Below are positions 1-6,541 of a stretch of DNA of 26,439 nucleotides, one piece after another. The translations under genes were made by a program, and so were the position numbers. The notes under the pieces are model-generated. The model was given only the letters and a program-made list of their open reading frames with translations. It did no database searches and had not been told where the DNA came from. This DNA comes from a virus: positions 1-26,439 of IMG/VR virus record IMGVR_UViG_3300006917_000129; one strand, given 5' to 3'. How positions within the stretch are numbered: position 1 is the stretch's first letter; each line of letters begins with the position of its first letter.

Positions 1-489
1 GTTCCAGAGCCAGAGGTAGTTCCTGATCCACCAGCTCCCGAACCGGAGCCTGAATCTCCACTACCGGTTGAGCCAGAGCCACAGCCTGAACCTGACCCTG
101 CCCCAGAAATCGTTGAACCTACGCAACCTGAACCTCCTGTTGAAACGCATGAAGAAAATGTTACACCCGATGTGGTCGTACTCACAGACGACACGGATCT
201 TGAATCACTAGATCCTGAAACTCCAATTCAGTTGGAGAACGGTGTAATCCTTACAGCAGAAGTGGTTGTTGCACTTGCACTATTTGATAATCCAACAGAA
301 CTCCTTGCCGAGATCTTTACAGATCCGGGTCAAGTTCTAACAGCACTCTCGAACATAGGTGCAGACCTATCCCCAGAGGTTCGAGAAGAAGCTGAGAAAG
401 TAATTGTTTCAGCAATCATTGCAGGAAACATAGCAACCCAAGCAGCGGCAGGAGCCGCAGCTACAGCAGCTTATAGGAGGAAACCATGA
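1..489 (+). CDS. C-terminal part of a Pro/Glu-rich phage protein (5' end outside window)
   Basis: The frame is open from base 1, so only the C-terminal 162 residues are visible. Roughly the first 50 residues are a low-complexity Pro-Glu run (repeated PEPEP-like units). An acidic segment follows (about residues 58-80), then an Ala-rich, helix-prone C-terminus ending in YRRKP. Pro/Glu-rich linkers of this kind act as stiff spacers in virion or wall-associated proteins. The place just before the lysis genes suggests the end of a late structural gene, but no catalytic motif is visible and the function is unknown. A GTG at 172 could start a shorter protein, but the open frame upstream with coding-like codons makes a through-running gene more likely. 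Its stop overlaps the next start as ATGA, with a GGAGG Shine-Dalgarno inside its last codons. Confidence 0.75.
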   Translation, partial: VPEPEVVPDPPAPEPEPESPLPVEPEPQPEPDPAPEIVEPTQPEPPVETHEENVTPDVVVLTDDTDLESLDPETPIQLENGVILTAEVVVALALFDNPTELLAEIFTDPGQVLTALSNIGADLSPEVREEAEKVIVSAIIAGNIATQAAAGAAATAAYRRKP

Positions 490-656
490 AGTCTTTCTTC
501 TCAGACATAGCCAATCAACTATGGACACTTCTCGGAATGTTCATTGCTTGGGTGGTACTAGAAGGATCAGCAAAAACAGTAGTTGGCTACGCAATCATTC
601 TATCCATGATTGTCTGGTCAGTTACATTCAAGTTAAGACAAGATGAGGATGAGTAA
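486..656 (+). CDS. Small membrane protein, 56 residues (holin-like candidate)
   Basis: ATG at 486 overlaps the preceding stop as ATGA and has AGGAGG about 7 bases upstream. The 56-residue product has two hydrophobic segments, about residues 12-26 (LWTLLGMFIAWVVLE) and 33-48 (VVGYAIILSMIVWSVT), and a charged tail ending RQDEDE. Two short membrane spans with a charged C-terminus, directly upstream of an endolysin, is the usual look of a phage holin or holin partner. No family is recognised, so the role rests on size, topology and position. The stop is followed at once by the next ATG. Confidence 0.7.
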   Translation: MKSFFSDIANQLWTLLGMFIAWVVLEGSAKTVVGYAIILSMIVWSVTFKLRQDEDE

Positions 657-896
657 ATGGATACATTGAAAAGCATAATTATGAGAATCGTTGCAGTAAT
701 TGCAGCGGAATCTCTCGGTGTCATCGGTGCAGGTTCTCTCGTTGGAATCGAAGTATGGCAAGCAGCAGTCCTTGCCGGTGCATTAGGTGCAGCTCGAGTC
801 CTCGAAGCCTTAGCCCGGTTCTATCTAGCAGATGGCAACCTAACATCAGAAGAAATCAACGAAGCCTTTGCCAAGGTAGATAAGAAAGCGAGTTAA
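657..896 (+). CDS. Small membrane protein, 79 residues (holin candidate)
   Basis: The ATG directly abuts the previous stop (TAAATG), so translation is probably coupled. Residues 5-50 are almost wholly hydrophobic with Gly/Ala-rich helices (IIMRIVAVIAAESLGVIGAG, then VWQAAVLAGALGAARVLEAL), followed by a polar tail with several acidic and basic residues (LTSEEINEAFAKVDKKAS). Two amphipathic or membrane helices and a charged tail fit a class II-like holin. It sits 2 bases before the CHAP endolysin, as expected for a lysis cassette. Two candidate membrane proteins in a row could be a holin and antiholin pair. The assignment is by topology and context only. Confidence 0.75.
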   Translation: MDTLKSIIMRIVAVIAAESLGVIGAGSLVGIEVWQAAVLAGALGAARVLEALARFYLADGNLTSEEINEAFAKVDKKAS

Positions 897-898
897 TC

Positions 899-1411
899 AT
901 GGGTCAGAGAGCAGACTTTATTGCAGTAGCAAAGGGCGAACTCGATGTGATCGAAGGCCCAAAGGATAACGAGACCAAGTACGGAGCCTTTACCAAGGCT
1001 AACTTCCTACCTTGGTGTGGTTCATTCGTCATGTGGTGTGCCAACGAAGTTGGCTTAAAGATCCCTAACTGTGTATCCACAGTAGCCGGAGCTACAGCAT
1101 TCATGAAGAAGAACCAATGGGAGAAGGCAAGCGATGAAGCGACCCCTCTACCCGGCGACATTGTGTTCTTTGACTTCCCTAACGATGGGGTAGATCGAAT
1201 CTCCCATGTCGGTATCGTGGTCAAAGACAACGGTGATGGTACCGTTACCTGTGTTGAGGGCAATACTGCCCCTGACAAGAAAGGCGACCAACGAAATGGT
1301 GGACAAGTCTGCCTAAAGGTTCGAGCCTTTAAGAAGAAGAATGGTTCAAAGCTACGCAAGTCACAAGCCGTGACAGTAGTTGGCTTTGGTAAGCCAGTCT
1401 TTAAGTCATAA
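899..1411 (+). CDS. CHAP-domain endolysin
   Basis: This 170-residue protein is a single CHAP (cysteine, histidine-dependent amidohydrolase/peptidase) domain. The catalytic Cys is Cys40 in PWCGSFVMWC, the His is His103 in ISHVGIV, and the third residue is probably Glu120 in VEGNT. These stand in the order and spacing of the family. LPGDIVFFDF (about residues 84-93) is the usual CHAP strand before the His. CHAP enzymes cut amide or peptide bonds in peptidoglycan. There is no signal peptide, so release through the adjacent holin candidates is the natural reading. No separate wall-binding domain is present; the basic C-terminus (FKKKNGSKLRKS) may help surface binding. The length is short but normal for a bare catalytic domain. 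Confidence 0.88.
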   Translation: MGQRADFIAVAKGELDVIEGPKDNETKYGAFTKANFLPWCGSFVMWCANEVGLKIPNCVSTVAGATAFMKKNQWEKASDEATPLPGDIVFFDFPNDGVDRISHVGIVVKDNGDGTVTCVEGNTAPDKKGDQRNGGQVCLKVRAFKKKNGSKLRKSQAVTVVGFGKPVFKS

Positions 1412-1427
1412 GTCCAAAGGAGGACAG

Positions 1428-1646
1428 ATGAAGATCGATTTCTTTAGTAAGAACCCAGCCGCATGGGCTGGTCTTATCCAAGCTTTGGTTGCAGTAGTAG
1501 CAACTTATGCTGACATTCCGCAGGAAGCAGTACTTGCTTTCATTGCTGCTGCTACAGGTCTTTCTTTCAAGGCTCAGAAGATCGAGAACCAGAAGACAGA
1601 AGCTGCACTTTGGACAGATCCAGAGGATGTTGAAGACTTAGATTAA
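1428..1646 (+). CDS. Small membrane or amphipathic phage protein, 72 residues
   Basis: The start is the ATG at 1428, chosen because AAAGGAGG lies at 1416-1423 with good spacing; an in-frame start at 1380 lies inside the endolysin gene and has no such site. The product has a polar N-terminus (MKIDFFSKNPAAW), one or two hydrophobic Ala/Val-rich helices (about residues 13-47), and a polar acidic tail (WTDPEDVEDLD). It closes the lysis block just before a strong terminator. It resembles short phage holin-like proteins and might be the true holin in place of, or together with, the two upstream membrane proteins. No family is recognised with certainty. Confidence 0.75.
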   Translation: MKIDFFSKNPAAWAGLIQALVAVVATYADIPQEAVLAFIAAATGLSFKAQKIENQKTEAALWTDPEDVEDLD

Positions 1647-1664
1647 ACGATTAGCAAACTAGAT

Positions 1665-1692
1665 GGGGCTCCTTCGGGAGCCCCTCTTTTTT
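1665..1692 (+). terminator. Rho-independent terminator after the lysis block
   Basis: GGGGCTCC, loop TTCG, GGAGCCCC forms a perfect 8-bp stem with a very stable UUCG-type tetraloop, followed by TCTTTTTT. This is a textbook intrinsic terminator 18 bases after the stop at 1646 and marks the end of the left-hand rightward transcript. Confidence 0.93.
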
Positions 1693-1902
1693 GTTGCCCA
1701 AAAACTACACCGGCAGAAGAGCTTTAAGAAATGCCCCCCCTACCCCCCATAAAAAATCTTATGGTTGGTCAGGTGCTACACCGTATAGTGTCGCCTTGAA
1801 GTTTCTGCCCCACCCCTCTCGGGGTATCCCAAAGGTAGCACGACACTCCGAGCTTTGCAAAATGGCCGAATACTTGTCAGTCCTATGTGTCACACTTAAG
1901 CC
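1693..1902 (+). promoter_or_regulatory. Gene-free leader of the early operon; weak promoter candidate and RNA pairing
   Basis: This 210-base gap between the terminator and the first gene of the next operon must hold a promoter. TATAGT at 1784-1789 is a plausible -10, but the best -35 (TTATGG, 1759-1764) is 19 bases away, so the match is weak. Other structure: a hairpin ACCCC-TCTC-GGGGT (1812-1825), and two 7-bp complementarities, 1773-1779 with 1835-1841 and 1787-1793 with 1841-1847, in interleaved (pseudoknot-like) order. An open frame across the gap (TTG at 1691 to 1906) has no ribosome site and unlikely composition, so it is not called. Confidence 0.4.
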
Positions 1903-2262
1903 ATGAACGAGAAGCTTGTAGAGGTAGACACCATCTATGCACAGATGGCTGAGTTCTCTGACCGTTCATTCCGGCCTCACCCTTGGGTAATGGGATTTGC
2001 CTATGGTAAAGACGGAGCAGTATCTGTATGGTGGGATCACGCTTACGAGTCTACGAAGTATCAACTAGCAAAGTTTGATTTGGTTGATTGGATGCACGAG
2101 AATGATTTCATTGCAGACACAATGGTTAACCTAGTGCCATTGCCCGAGGAAAAGAATTTGATTATGCCCGGACTAATGATTACTTGGAAACCACTCGATG
2201 GAGAAGCGAAGATCTCCAAACTGGCGGAGCAATACATCAAAGGACTACAGAATGTTACTTAA
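1903..2262 (+). CDS. Hypothetical protein, 119 residues
   Basis: First gene of the long early operon. The ATG at 1903 follows the promoter-bearing gap directly, without a clear Shine-Dalgarno. The product is soluble and rich in aromatic residues (PHPWVMGFAYGKDGAVSVWWDH in pieces, WMHENDF, MITWKPL), with a predicted mixed alpha/beta pattern and an alpha-helical C-terminus (AKISKLAEQYIKGLQ). There is no signal peptide, membrane span or Cys cluster. I do not recognise a family. As the promoter-proximal gene it may be an early host-takeover protein, which is inference from position only. Its end overlaps the next gene by 11 bases. Confidence 0.7.
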   Translation: MNEKLVEVDTIYAQMAEFSDRSFRPHPWVMGFAYGKDGAVSVWWDHAYESTKYQLAKFDLVDWMHENDFIADTMVNLVPLPEEKNLIMPGLMITWKPLDGEAKISKLAEQYIKGLQNVT

Positions 2263-2413
2263 AGAATTCTATATCGATAACTTCATAAAGCGGATTGATG
2301 CAGCTAAGAAACCATCTGACTCAGATATATCCGATGCATGGAATGCAGGACTAAACAAAGCAATTCACATACTCGAGCAGATCAAGGAAGAGTCACACAA
2401 TGCCCCACAGTAA
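2252..2413 (+). CDS. Small hypothetical protein, 53 residues
   Basis: The likely start is the ATG at 2252, which overlaps the upstream gene by 11 bases; a longer reading from 2198 would overlap by 65 bases. The product is a charged, mostly helical peptide: LLKEFYIDNFIKRIDAAKK, then DAWNAGLNKAIHILEQIKEE. It is probably a small soluble helical hairpin. The function is unknown. It ends 14 bases inside the next gene, so the three genes 1903-3137 are translationally coupled. Confidence 0.6.
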   Translation: MLLKEFYIDNFIKRIDAAKKPSDSDISDAWNAGLNKAIHILEQIKEESHNAPQ

Positions 2414-3137
2414 TAAAGAAACCCTATCGATTGCATGGTGTGACAACGGTGTAACCGATGGCAAGTTCACAGAGGGAATGGTTTATACACTCCTGATGGC
2501 ACCAACTGTTGGTGTTCCAATCAACAATGCAATGCGAGTCAAAGGTAATCAGATCTCTCGTCAACGCATGGAGCTGTTTAATCTCTGGGCAGACCAAGCA
2601 AAGACTGACTGGTTACTGTGGGTTGATTCAGATATTGTTTTAACTAAAGAAGTTCTTAAACTTCTATGGGATACAGCAGATAAGATCTCACGACCTGTTG
2701 TGTCAGGTGTTTACTTTGTTTGGAAGGACAGCATCAATCATCTACCGGTGCCAATGCCTACAATTTTTAAGGATGGCAGAAGCAAGTACGAGATTGAATA
2801 CATCCACCCCCTACCAGAGAATCAGATCATTGAGATTGACTCGGCTGGCTTTGGTTGTGTACTCATGCACAAGTCAATCATTCCTAAGATGCGTGAGAAG
2901 CATAAGGATATAAGCTTCTTCCACGAGAATGACTTGACTGAAGATAGGTTTATCGGGGAAGATATTATCTTCTTCAAGCTATTGAAAGAAGCAGGTGTTC
3001 AAGCCTATGCACATACCGGTGCATTGGTTACACACATGAAGACAATACCGTTTGATATTTCTTACTACGCATTATTCTGGACTGCATACAATCAAGCAGC
3101 GGAGCAAAAGGAAAAGGAGGAACAGCCAAGTGAGTGA
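2400..3137 (+). CDS. Glycosyltransferase-like protein (GT-A fold)
   Basis: The 245-residue product has the pattern of a GT-A fold nucleotide-sugar transferase. The N-terminal half ends in a hydrophobic strand with an acidic metal-binding DxD motif (WLLWVDSDIV, DSD at 76-78). A later segment, GEDIIFFKLLKEAGVQAYAH (from about 186), holds the typical acidic ED pair and a helix, and is followed by a His (His212, THMK) in the position of the metal-binding His of many family members. Such proteins are common in phages, where they may glycosylate phage DNA, virion proteins or host surface sugars. The substrate cannot be told from sequence. The presence of a DUF1599-type protein downstream leaves base modification open. 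Confidence 0.7.
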   Translation: MPHSNKETLSIAWCDNGVTDGKFTEGMVYTLLMAPTVGVPINNAMRVKGNQISRQRMELFNLWADQAKTDWLLWVDSDIVLTKEVLKLLWDTADKISRPVVSGVYFVWKDSINHLPVPMPTIFKDGRSKYEIEYIHPLPENQIIEIDSAGFGCVLMHKSIIPKMREKHKDISFFHENDLTEDRFIGEDIIFFKLLKEAGVQAYAHTGALVTHMKTIPFDISYYALFWTAYNQAAEQKEKEEQPSE

Positions 3138-4086
3138 GATTAAAGATCTACTTATCAATGTATTGCGTAACAAAGATGCAATTAAGTCACGCAGTACACA
3201 AGTACAGATTGGGCCATCAGAACTCGGTGGTTGTTCACGCAAGGTTTGGTATCGGTTGAATGAGCAAGCCGAGACTAACAACAACGAACTCAAGTTAGCG
3301 GCAATTATGGGAACCGCTATCCATGCAGAGATTGAGAAAGCAATCGAGCATGAAGATCCAAATGCTGAAAAGTATTTGGTTGAGACCGAAGTTGAATACA
3401 ATGGAATGAAAGCTCACATTGACTTATTCATTCCATCTACTGGTGCAGTCGTTGACTGGAAGACAGTAAAGGTTAAGAACCTTAACTACTTCCCATCACG
3501 CAACCAGCGTTGGCAAGTTCATACCTATGGCTACTTGTTGGAGAAGAACGGTTACCAAGTCAAAACCGTAAACTTGTGTGCTATACCTCGGGATGGGGAT
3601 GAACGAGATGTCAAGGTGCATAGCGAAGACTACGATCCAACCATTGCGGAGGAAGCATTGGCTTGGTTAGAAGCTATTAAGCAGACACCTACGGCACCGG
3701 AACCTGAAAAGGATGCCAGCTACTGTCAGTTCTATTGCAAGTTCTACGATCCTTCTGGGGAGTTGGGTTGTACTGGACTAAAAAAAGAACTGAACAAACC
3801 CTCGGAAGTCGAGATCGAAGATACTGAGGTGGATAGCAATGCCTTGCTATTCTTACAATTAGGAAACCAGATCGATGATCTGGAAGCGAAGCGTGAGAGT
3901 CTTCGAGCTTCATTCGAAGGCATCTTCGGTAGAACTCAAAGTGGGATCGACATCAGTTGGACAACTGTTGCAGGTCGTGCTTCCATCGATGAGAAGGAAG
4001 TAGAGAAACTCTTGGGCTTCGTACCTAAAAAACCAGCCGGCAAGGAATCAGTCCGGTTAAACATCAAACAAACTAAGGAGAAATAA
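3130..4086 (+). CDS. Cas4/RecB-like PD-(D/E)XK exonuclease with Fe-S cysteines
   Basis: The start is the GTG at 3130, preceded by AAAAGGAGGA; an earlier in-frame start at 3052 lies deep in the upstream gene. The 318-residue product shows the RecB/Cas4 nuclease core: GTAIHAEIEKAI (61-72), Asp98 in AHIDLF, Asp109 with Lys111 in VVDWKTVK, and the QVHTYGYLL motif (129-137). One Cys before the core (Cys35, GGCSRKVWYRL) and three after it (Cys199, Cys203, Cys214) match the four-Cys iron-sulfur cluster of Cas4 and AddB. The C-terminal 100 residues are a helical extension. It probably resects DNA ends in recombination or replication. There is no CRISPR array or other Cas gene, so this is a phage recombination nuclease and not adaptation machinery. 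Confidence 0.85.
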   Translation: MSEIKDLLINVLRNKDAIKSRSTQVQIGPSELGGCSRKVWYRLNEQAETNNNELKLAAIMGTAIHAEIEKAIEHEDPNAEKYLVETEVEYNGMKAHIDLFIPSTGAVVDWKTVKVKNLNYFPSRNQRWQVHTYGYLLEKNGYQVKTVNLCAIPRDGDERDVKVHSEDYDPTIAEEALAWLEAIKQTPTAPEPEKDASYCQFYCKFYDPSGELGCTGLKKELNKPSEVEIEDTEVDSNALLFLQLGNQIDDLEAKRESLRASFEGIFGRTQSGIDISWTTVAGRASIDEKEVEKLLGFVPKKPAGKESVRLNIKQTKEK

Positions 4087-4087
4087 G

Positions 4088-4501
4088 ATGGCCGAACTAG
4101 GCTTTCAAGTATCTACAAAGACAAACGATGGAACAATCTTTGTCATTGCAGATGCAACATACTCTGGCTTCACACAGAAACTAGCTGAAGCCTTAGATCC
4201 AAGTGGTGCCGAGTCACTACTACAATCAATGGCTAAAGCCTTTACTGGAAGCCAGCCAATGTCCACACAACAGATTGCACAAGCTTTTAACGCAACTGTT
4301 ATTACTCCTCCACAAGATGCATGGGGTCAGCCAGCGAACGCTGCACCTGTCGCAACTGGTGGCCCAGTCTGTAAGCATGGAGAGCCAGCAAAGCAAGTAC
4401 CTGCTGGTGTATCTAAAGCATCAGGAAAGCCTTATCGTGCTTTCTATGCTTGCTCACGACCACAGGGTCAGCAATGCGACTTCAGAGCAAACGCTTCTTA
4501 A
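4088..4501 (+). CDS. GRF-type zinc finger protein
   Basis: The gene lies one base after the nuclease stop. The N-terminal 60 residues look like a small alpha/beta domain, followed by a Gln/Ala/Pro linker. The C-terminus from about residue 94 has Cys95, His97, Cys122 and Cys130 in the arrangement CKHG-P...SGKPYRAFYAC...CDF. This matches the GRF zinc finger (C-x-H/C ... C ... C with conserved G-R-F region), found in DNA repair and topoisomerase proteins, where it binds single-stranded DNA. Together with the neighbouring nuclease it suggests a DNA-end processing pair. The N-terminal part is not recognised. Confidence 0.72.
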   Translation: MAELGFQVSTKTNDGTIFVIADATYSGFTQKLAEALDPSGAESLLQSMAKAFTGSQPMSTQQIAQAFNATVITPPQDAWGQPANAAPVATGGPVCKHGEPAKQVPAGVSKASGKPYRAFYACSRPQGQQCDFRANAS

Positions 4502-4779
4502 TGTCGTTGGTGGTGCCGGGTAAGCCAACTTACCCGGCATACACCGGCACCGAAGCCTGTGCATCGATAGGTAGCGAACACTTCTGCACAGAAGAACGAG
4601 ACTTCACCCACTATGAAACACTTCGCAATGTGTGTGCAACTTGCCCACTCCTTGAGAGCTGTTTCAACTGGGCATTACATAATGAAGACTTCCACTTTTG
4701 GGGAGGATCTTCTGCAATAGAACGAAGAATCATCCGTCACGAATTAAAACTTGAACGAAAGAGGAGTGTTGCAGCCTAA
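4501..4779 (+). CDS. WhiB-like Fe-S transcriptional regulator
   Basis: ATG at 4501 overlaps the preceding stop as TAATG. The 92-residue product has the WhiB signature: Cys20, then Cys45-x2-Cys48 and Cys54 (VCATCPLLESC) as the four cluster ligands, a fifth Cys29 outside the usual set, the turn FHFWGGSSAIERR (64-76) corresponding to the conserved G-[IVL]-W-G-G loop, and a basic tail (ELKLERKRSVAA) for DNA binding. WhiB proteins are confined to actinobacteria and their phages. They bind a 4Fe-4S cluster and usually act by contacting region 4 of the principal sigma factor. A phage copy may redirect host transcription or block superinfection, as reported for mycobacteriophage TM4 WhiB. It is the strongest marker of an actinobacterial host here. 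Confidence 0.93.
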   Translation: MSLVVPGKPTYPAYTGTEACASIGSEHFCTEERDFTHYETLRNVCATCPLLESCFNWALHNEDFHFWGGSSAIERRIIRHELKLERKRSVAA

Positions 4780-5633
4780 TGTTGAACTTACTACAAGCAG
4801 TTCACAGTACGAACTCCTCTGCTAAACCCTTACCTGATGTGTGGGAAGGACTCCGCCGGCAGGGTATGCGATTCCGTCAGTCACAGTTGTGTCTTATCGC
4901 AGGTCAGCCGAACTCAGGTAAGAGTTTGATGGCGTTGGTATACGCCTTGAAGACTGGAGTACCTACTCTGTACTTCTCGGCGGATACCGACCCCATTACT
5001 CAGATGTTTAGAACAGTTGCAGGATTAACTGGATTACCTCAGCAACAGGTAGAGACATACTTAGATGCAGACTCACACTACTTTGATCCATTGTTAGCAG
5101 AGAGAGGATCTCACATTAAGTGGGTATTCGATCCATCACCTGACATTGATTCAATCGAGTTAGAGATCCTCGCTTATGGCGAGGTCTATGGCATGGCACC
5201 TGCATTGATAGTCATTGATAACTTGATGAACTGTGTCTCTGTTACTGGTGAAGAGTGGTCTGGTATCAGAGCAATCATGTCTGAACTACACCATGTTGCA
5301 CGAAAGACTGGAGCTTGTGTCCTTGCACTAACTCACATGAGTGAGGCAGGAACTGGAGATCCAAAGATGCCAGCACCACGCCGAGCAATCCTCGGTAAGG
5401 CATCACAACTTCCATCGATGATCTTATCTATTGCAATGAACCCTGAGTATGGAGAGTTTAGAGTTGCAGCAGTTAAGAATAGATTCGGTGAACACTCAGC
5501 AGATGCATCTAACTTTGTGACTCTGGGTATTGATCCATCGAGAGTACAGATAGCAGACAGAGATGCACAAGGCATGGCTGACATAAGACCGGGGGTGAAC
5601 TTCGTTGGACTCCAAGCAATCTCGGGCCAATAA
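4779..5633 (+). CDS. RecA/DnaB-type P-loop ATPase (putative helicase or recombinase)
   Basis: Starts as TAATG on the WhiB stop. The 284-residue product has a Walker A motif GQPNSGKS (42-49), the following LYFSADTD strand typical of RecA-fold enzymes (64-71), a Walker B strand ALIVID (142-147), and an ALTHMSE strand (183-189) resembling the RecA-family sensor motif. The fold matches the DnaB C-terminal, RepA and RecA group. There is no N-terminal DnaB primase-interacting domain. In a block with primase, nuclease and resolvase it most likely acts as replicative helicase or recombination ATPase; the sequence does not decide between these. The last 29 bases overlap the resolvase gene. Confidence 0.83.
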   Translation: MLNLLQAVHSTNSSAKPLPDVWEGLRRQGMRFRQSQLCLIAGQPNSGKSLMALVYALKTGVPTLYFSADTDPITQMFRTVAGLTGLPQQQVETYLDADSHYFDPLLAERGSHIKWVFDPSPDIDSIELEILAYGEVYGMAPALIVIDNLMNCVSVTGEEWSGIRAIMSELHHVARKTGACVLALTHMSEAGTGDPKMPAPRRAILGKASQLPSMILSIAMNPEYGEFRVAAVKNRFGEHSADASNFVTLGIDPSRVQIADRDAQGMADIRPGVNFVGLQAISGQ

Positions 5634-5982
5634 AAGAAAGGGTGCAGACTGGGAAACAGATCTAGTTGATTACTTTAGAGATAAAGAATTCTCTCCTGTT
5701 GAAAGACTAAGACTCTCCGGCACCAGCGATGAAGGTGATCTCTGGTTGTGGGCTCCCAATGTTCAGAGCTTTATCGTGGTCGAAGCAAAGAATGAGAAGT
5801 CATTCAAGCTTGGGCCTTGGATAGAGGAAGCAGGTAAAGAAGTAAAGAACTGGATGAAGAAAAGAAAATCTTCACCAGCAATACCAGTTGTTATTGCTAA
5901 GCGAAGACAGCATGGCGTTGGTAAGTCGTTTGTAATTATGGAACTAGATACATTCGTGGAGGTAATAAAATGGAAACAGTAG
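5605..5982 (+). CDS. Hjc-like PD-(D/E)XK Holliday junction resolvase
   Basis: A TTG start at 5605 is inferred: there is no ATG or GTG in frame before the conserved N-terminus, and GGGGGTG lies 7 bases upstream. The 125-residue product begins with a basic stretch (SKQSRANKRKG) and then follows archaeal-type Hjc resolvases: Glu17 in GADWETDLVDYF, SGTSDEGDLW with Asp45, and FIVVEAKN with Glu60 and Lys62 as the E-x-K of the nuclease core. The size matches single-domain resolvases. It would cut branched replication or recombination intermediates before packaging. The 29-base overlap with the ATPase gene indicates coupled translation. Confidence 0.8.
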   Translation: MDSKQSRANKRKGADWETDLVDYFRDKEFSPVERLRLSGTSDEGDLWLWAPNVQSFIVVEAKNEKSFKLGPWIEEAGKEVKNWMKKRKSSPAIPVVIAKRRQHGVGKSFVIMELDTFVEVIKWKQ

Positions 5983-6161
5983 CCGGAGTATTGGTAGTGG
6001 TAGCAGGTGTTGCTTTGTATCACTTCTTAGAACACTTGTACTACACACTCGATGCACGAGTAGAACAGAAGCGTATGGAGAAAAGGATCGAGGCATACAA
6101 CGCTTATCTAAAGCAGCTCGAACGATCCACTAAAAAGAAACCAGTAAGAAAGACTTACTAA
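5970..6161 (+). CDS. Small single-span membrane protein with helical tail
   Basis: ATG at 5970, preceded by GGAGG, overlaps the resolvase by 13 bases. The 63-residue product has one N-terminal hydrophobic helix (VAGVLVVVAGVALYHFL, about residues 4-20) followed by a strongly charged, probably coiled-coil helix (ARVEQKRMEKRIEAYNAYLKQL in part) and a Lys-rich end. The likely topology is N-out with the helical tail in the cytoplasm. No family is recognised. Membrane peptides inside replication operons may anchor replication proteins or act in exclusion; nothing here decides that. Confidence 0.7.
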   Translation: METVAGVLVVVAGVALYHFLEHLYYTLDARVEQKRMEKRIEAYNAYLKQLERSTKKKPVRKTY

Positions 6162-6541
6162 TGGCTGCCGACCCAGAGCTTCTCAAAGCTGTGGTCGAAT
6201 ACTATGGTGGCGAGGTAAGAGAAGGTTATTCAAAGCCTGTTAGATGTTGCTTTCATGACGACTCTCGAAGGTCTGCTGTAATGAGTACAGACGGCGAGAA
6301 GGCAGGGTTGTATTTCTGCCATACCTGTGGCATCGGTGGCGATGCATACTCATTACTTATGTGGAAAGAAGGAGTTGATTTTCGTGTTGCTTTCGATAGA
6401 GCGGCTGACATTGCTAAACGATCTGGCATTGACATATCACAAAAAGATAAGCGAGGAAACGGTGTCTTATCTAAAAGGTCGGGGCTTCAGTCAGGAGTTG
6501 GCAAGCGAGCATCTACTGGGAAGCGTACCAGTCGACTGTGA
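6161..6541 (+). CDS. DnaG-type primase, zinc-binding N-terminal part (frame-split)
   Basis: Starts as TAATG on the previous stop. Residues 5-90 are a CHC2 primase zinc domain: Cys30-x-His32 (VRCCFHDDSRRSA) and Cys53-x2-Cys56 (LYFCHTCGIGGDAYSLLM), ending with a helix FDRAADIAKRSGIDI that precedes the RNA polymerase domain in DnaG. Beyond about residue 93 this frame turns into basic, Ser/Gly-rich sequence unlike any primase, while the expected continuation runs in the +1 frame from about 6441. The last 33 residues are therefore probably an out-of-frame shadow. Removing one A from the five-A run at 6441-6445 would join both parts into a 290-residue primase. See the paired entry starting at 6411. 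Confidence 0.82.
   Translation: MAADPELLKAVVEYYGGEVREGYSKPVRCCFHDDSRRSAVMSTDGEKAGLYFCHTCGIGGDAYSLLMWKEGVDFRVAFDRAADIAKRSGIDISQKDKRGNGVLSKRSGLQSGVGKRASTGKRTSRL

Noticed and set aside
904-1359. 151-residue antisense frame opposite the endolysin
   Set aside because: Mirror of a gene with clear CHAP motifs; Ser/Pro-rich composition typical of a shadow frame.
1691-1906. Open frame of 71 residues across the early leader
   Set aside because: TTG start inside the terminator T run, no ribosome site, composition unlike phage proteins, and it would fill the only place for a promoter.
3130-4086. Cas4-like gene as sign of a CRISPR system
   Set aside because: No repeat array and no other Cas gene in the window; Cas4-like nucleases are common in phages for recombination.
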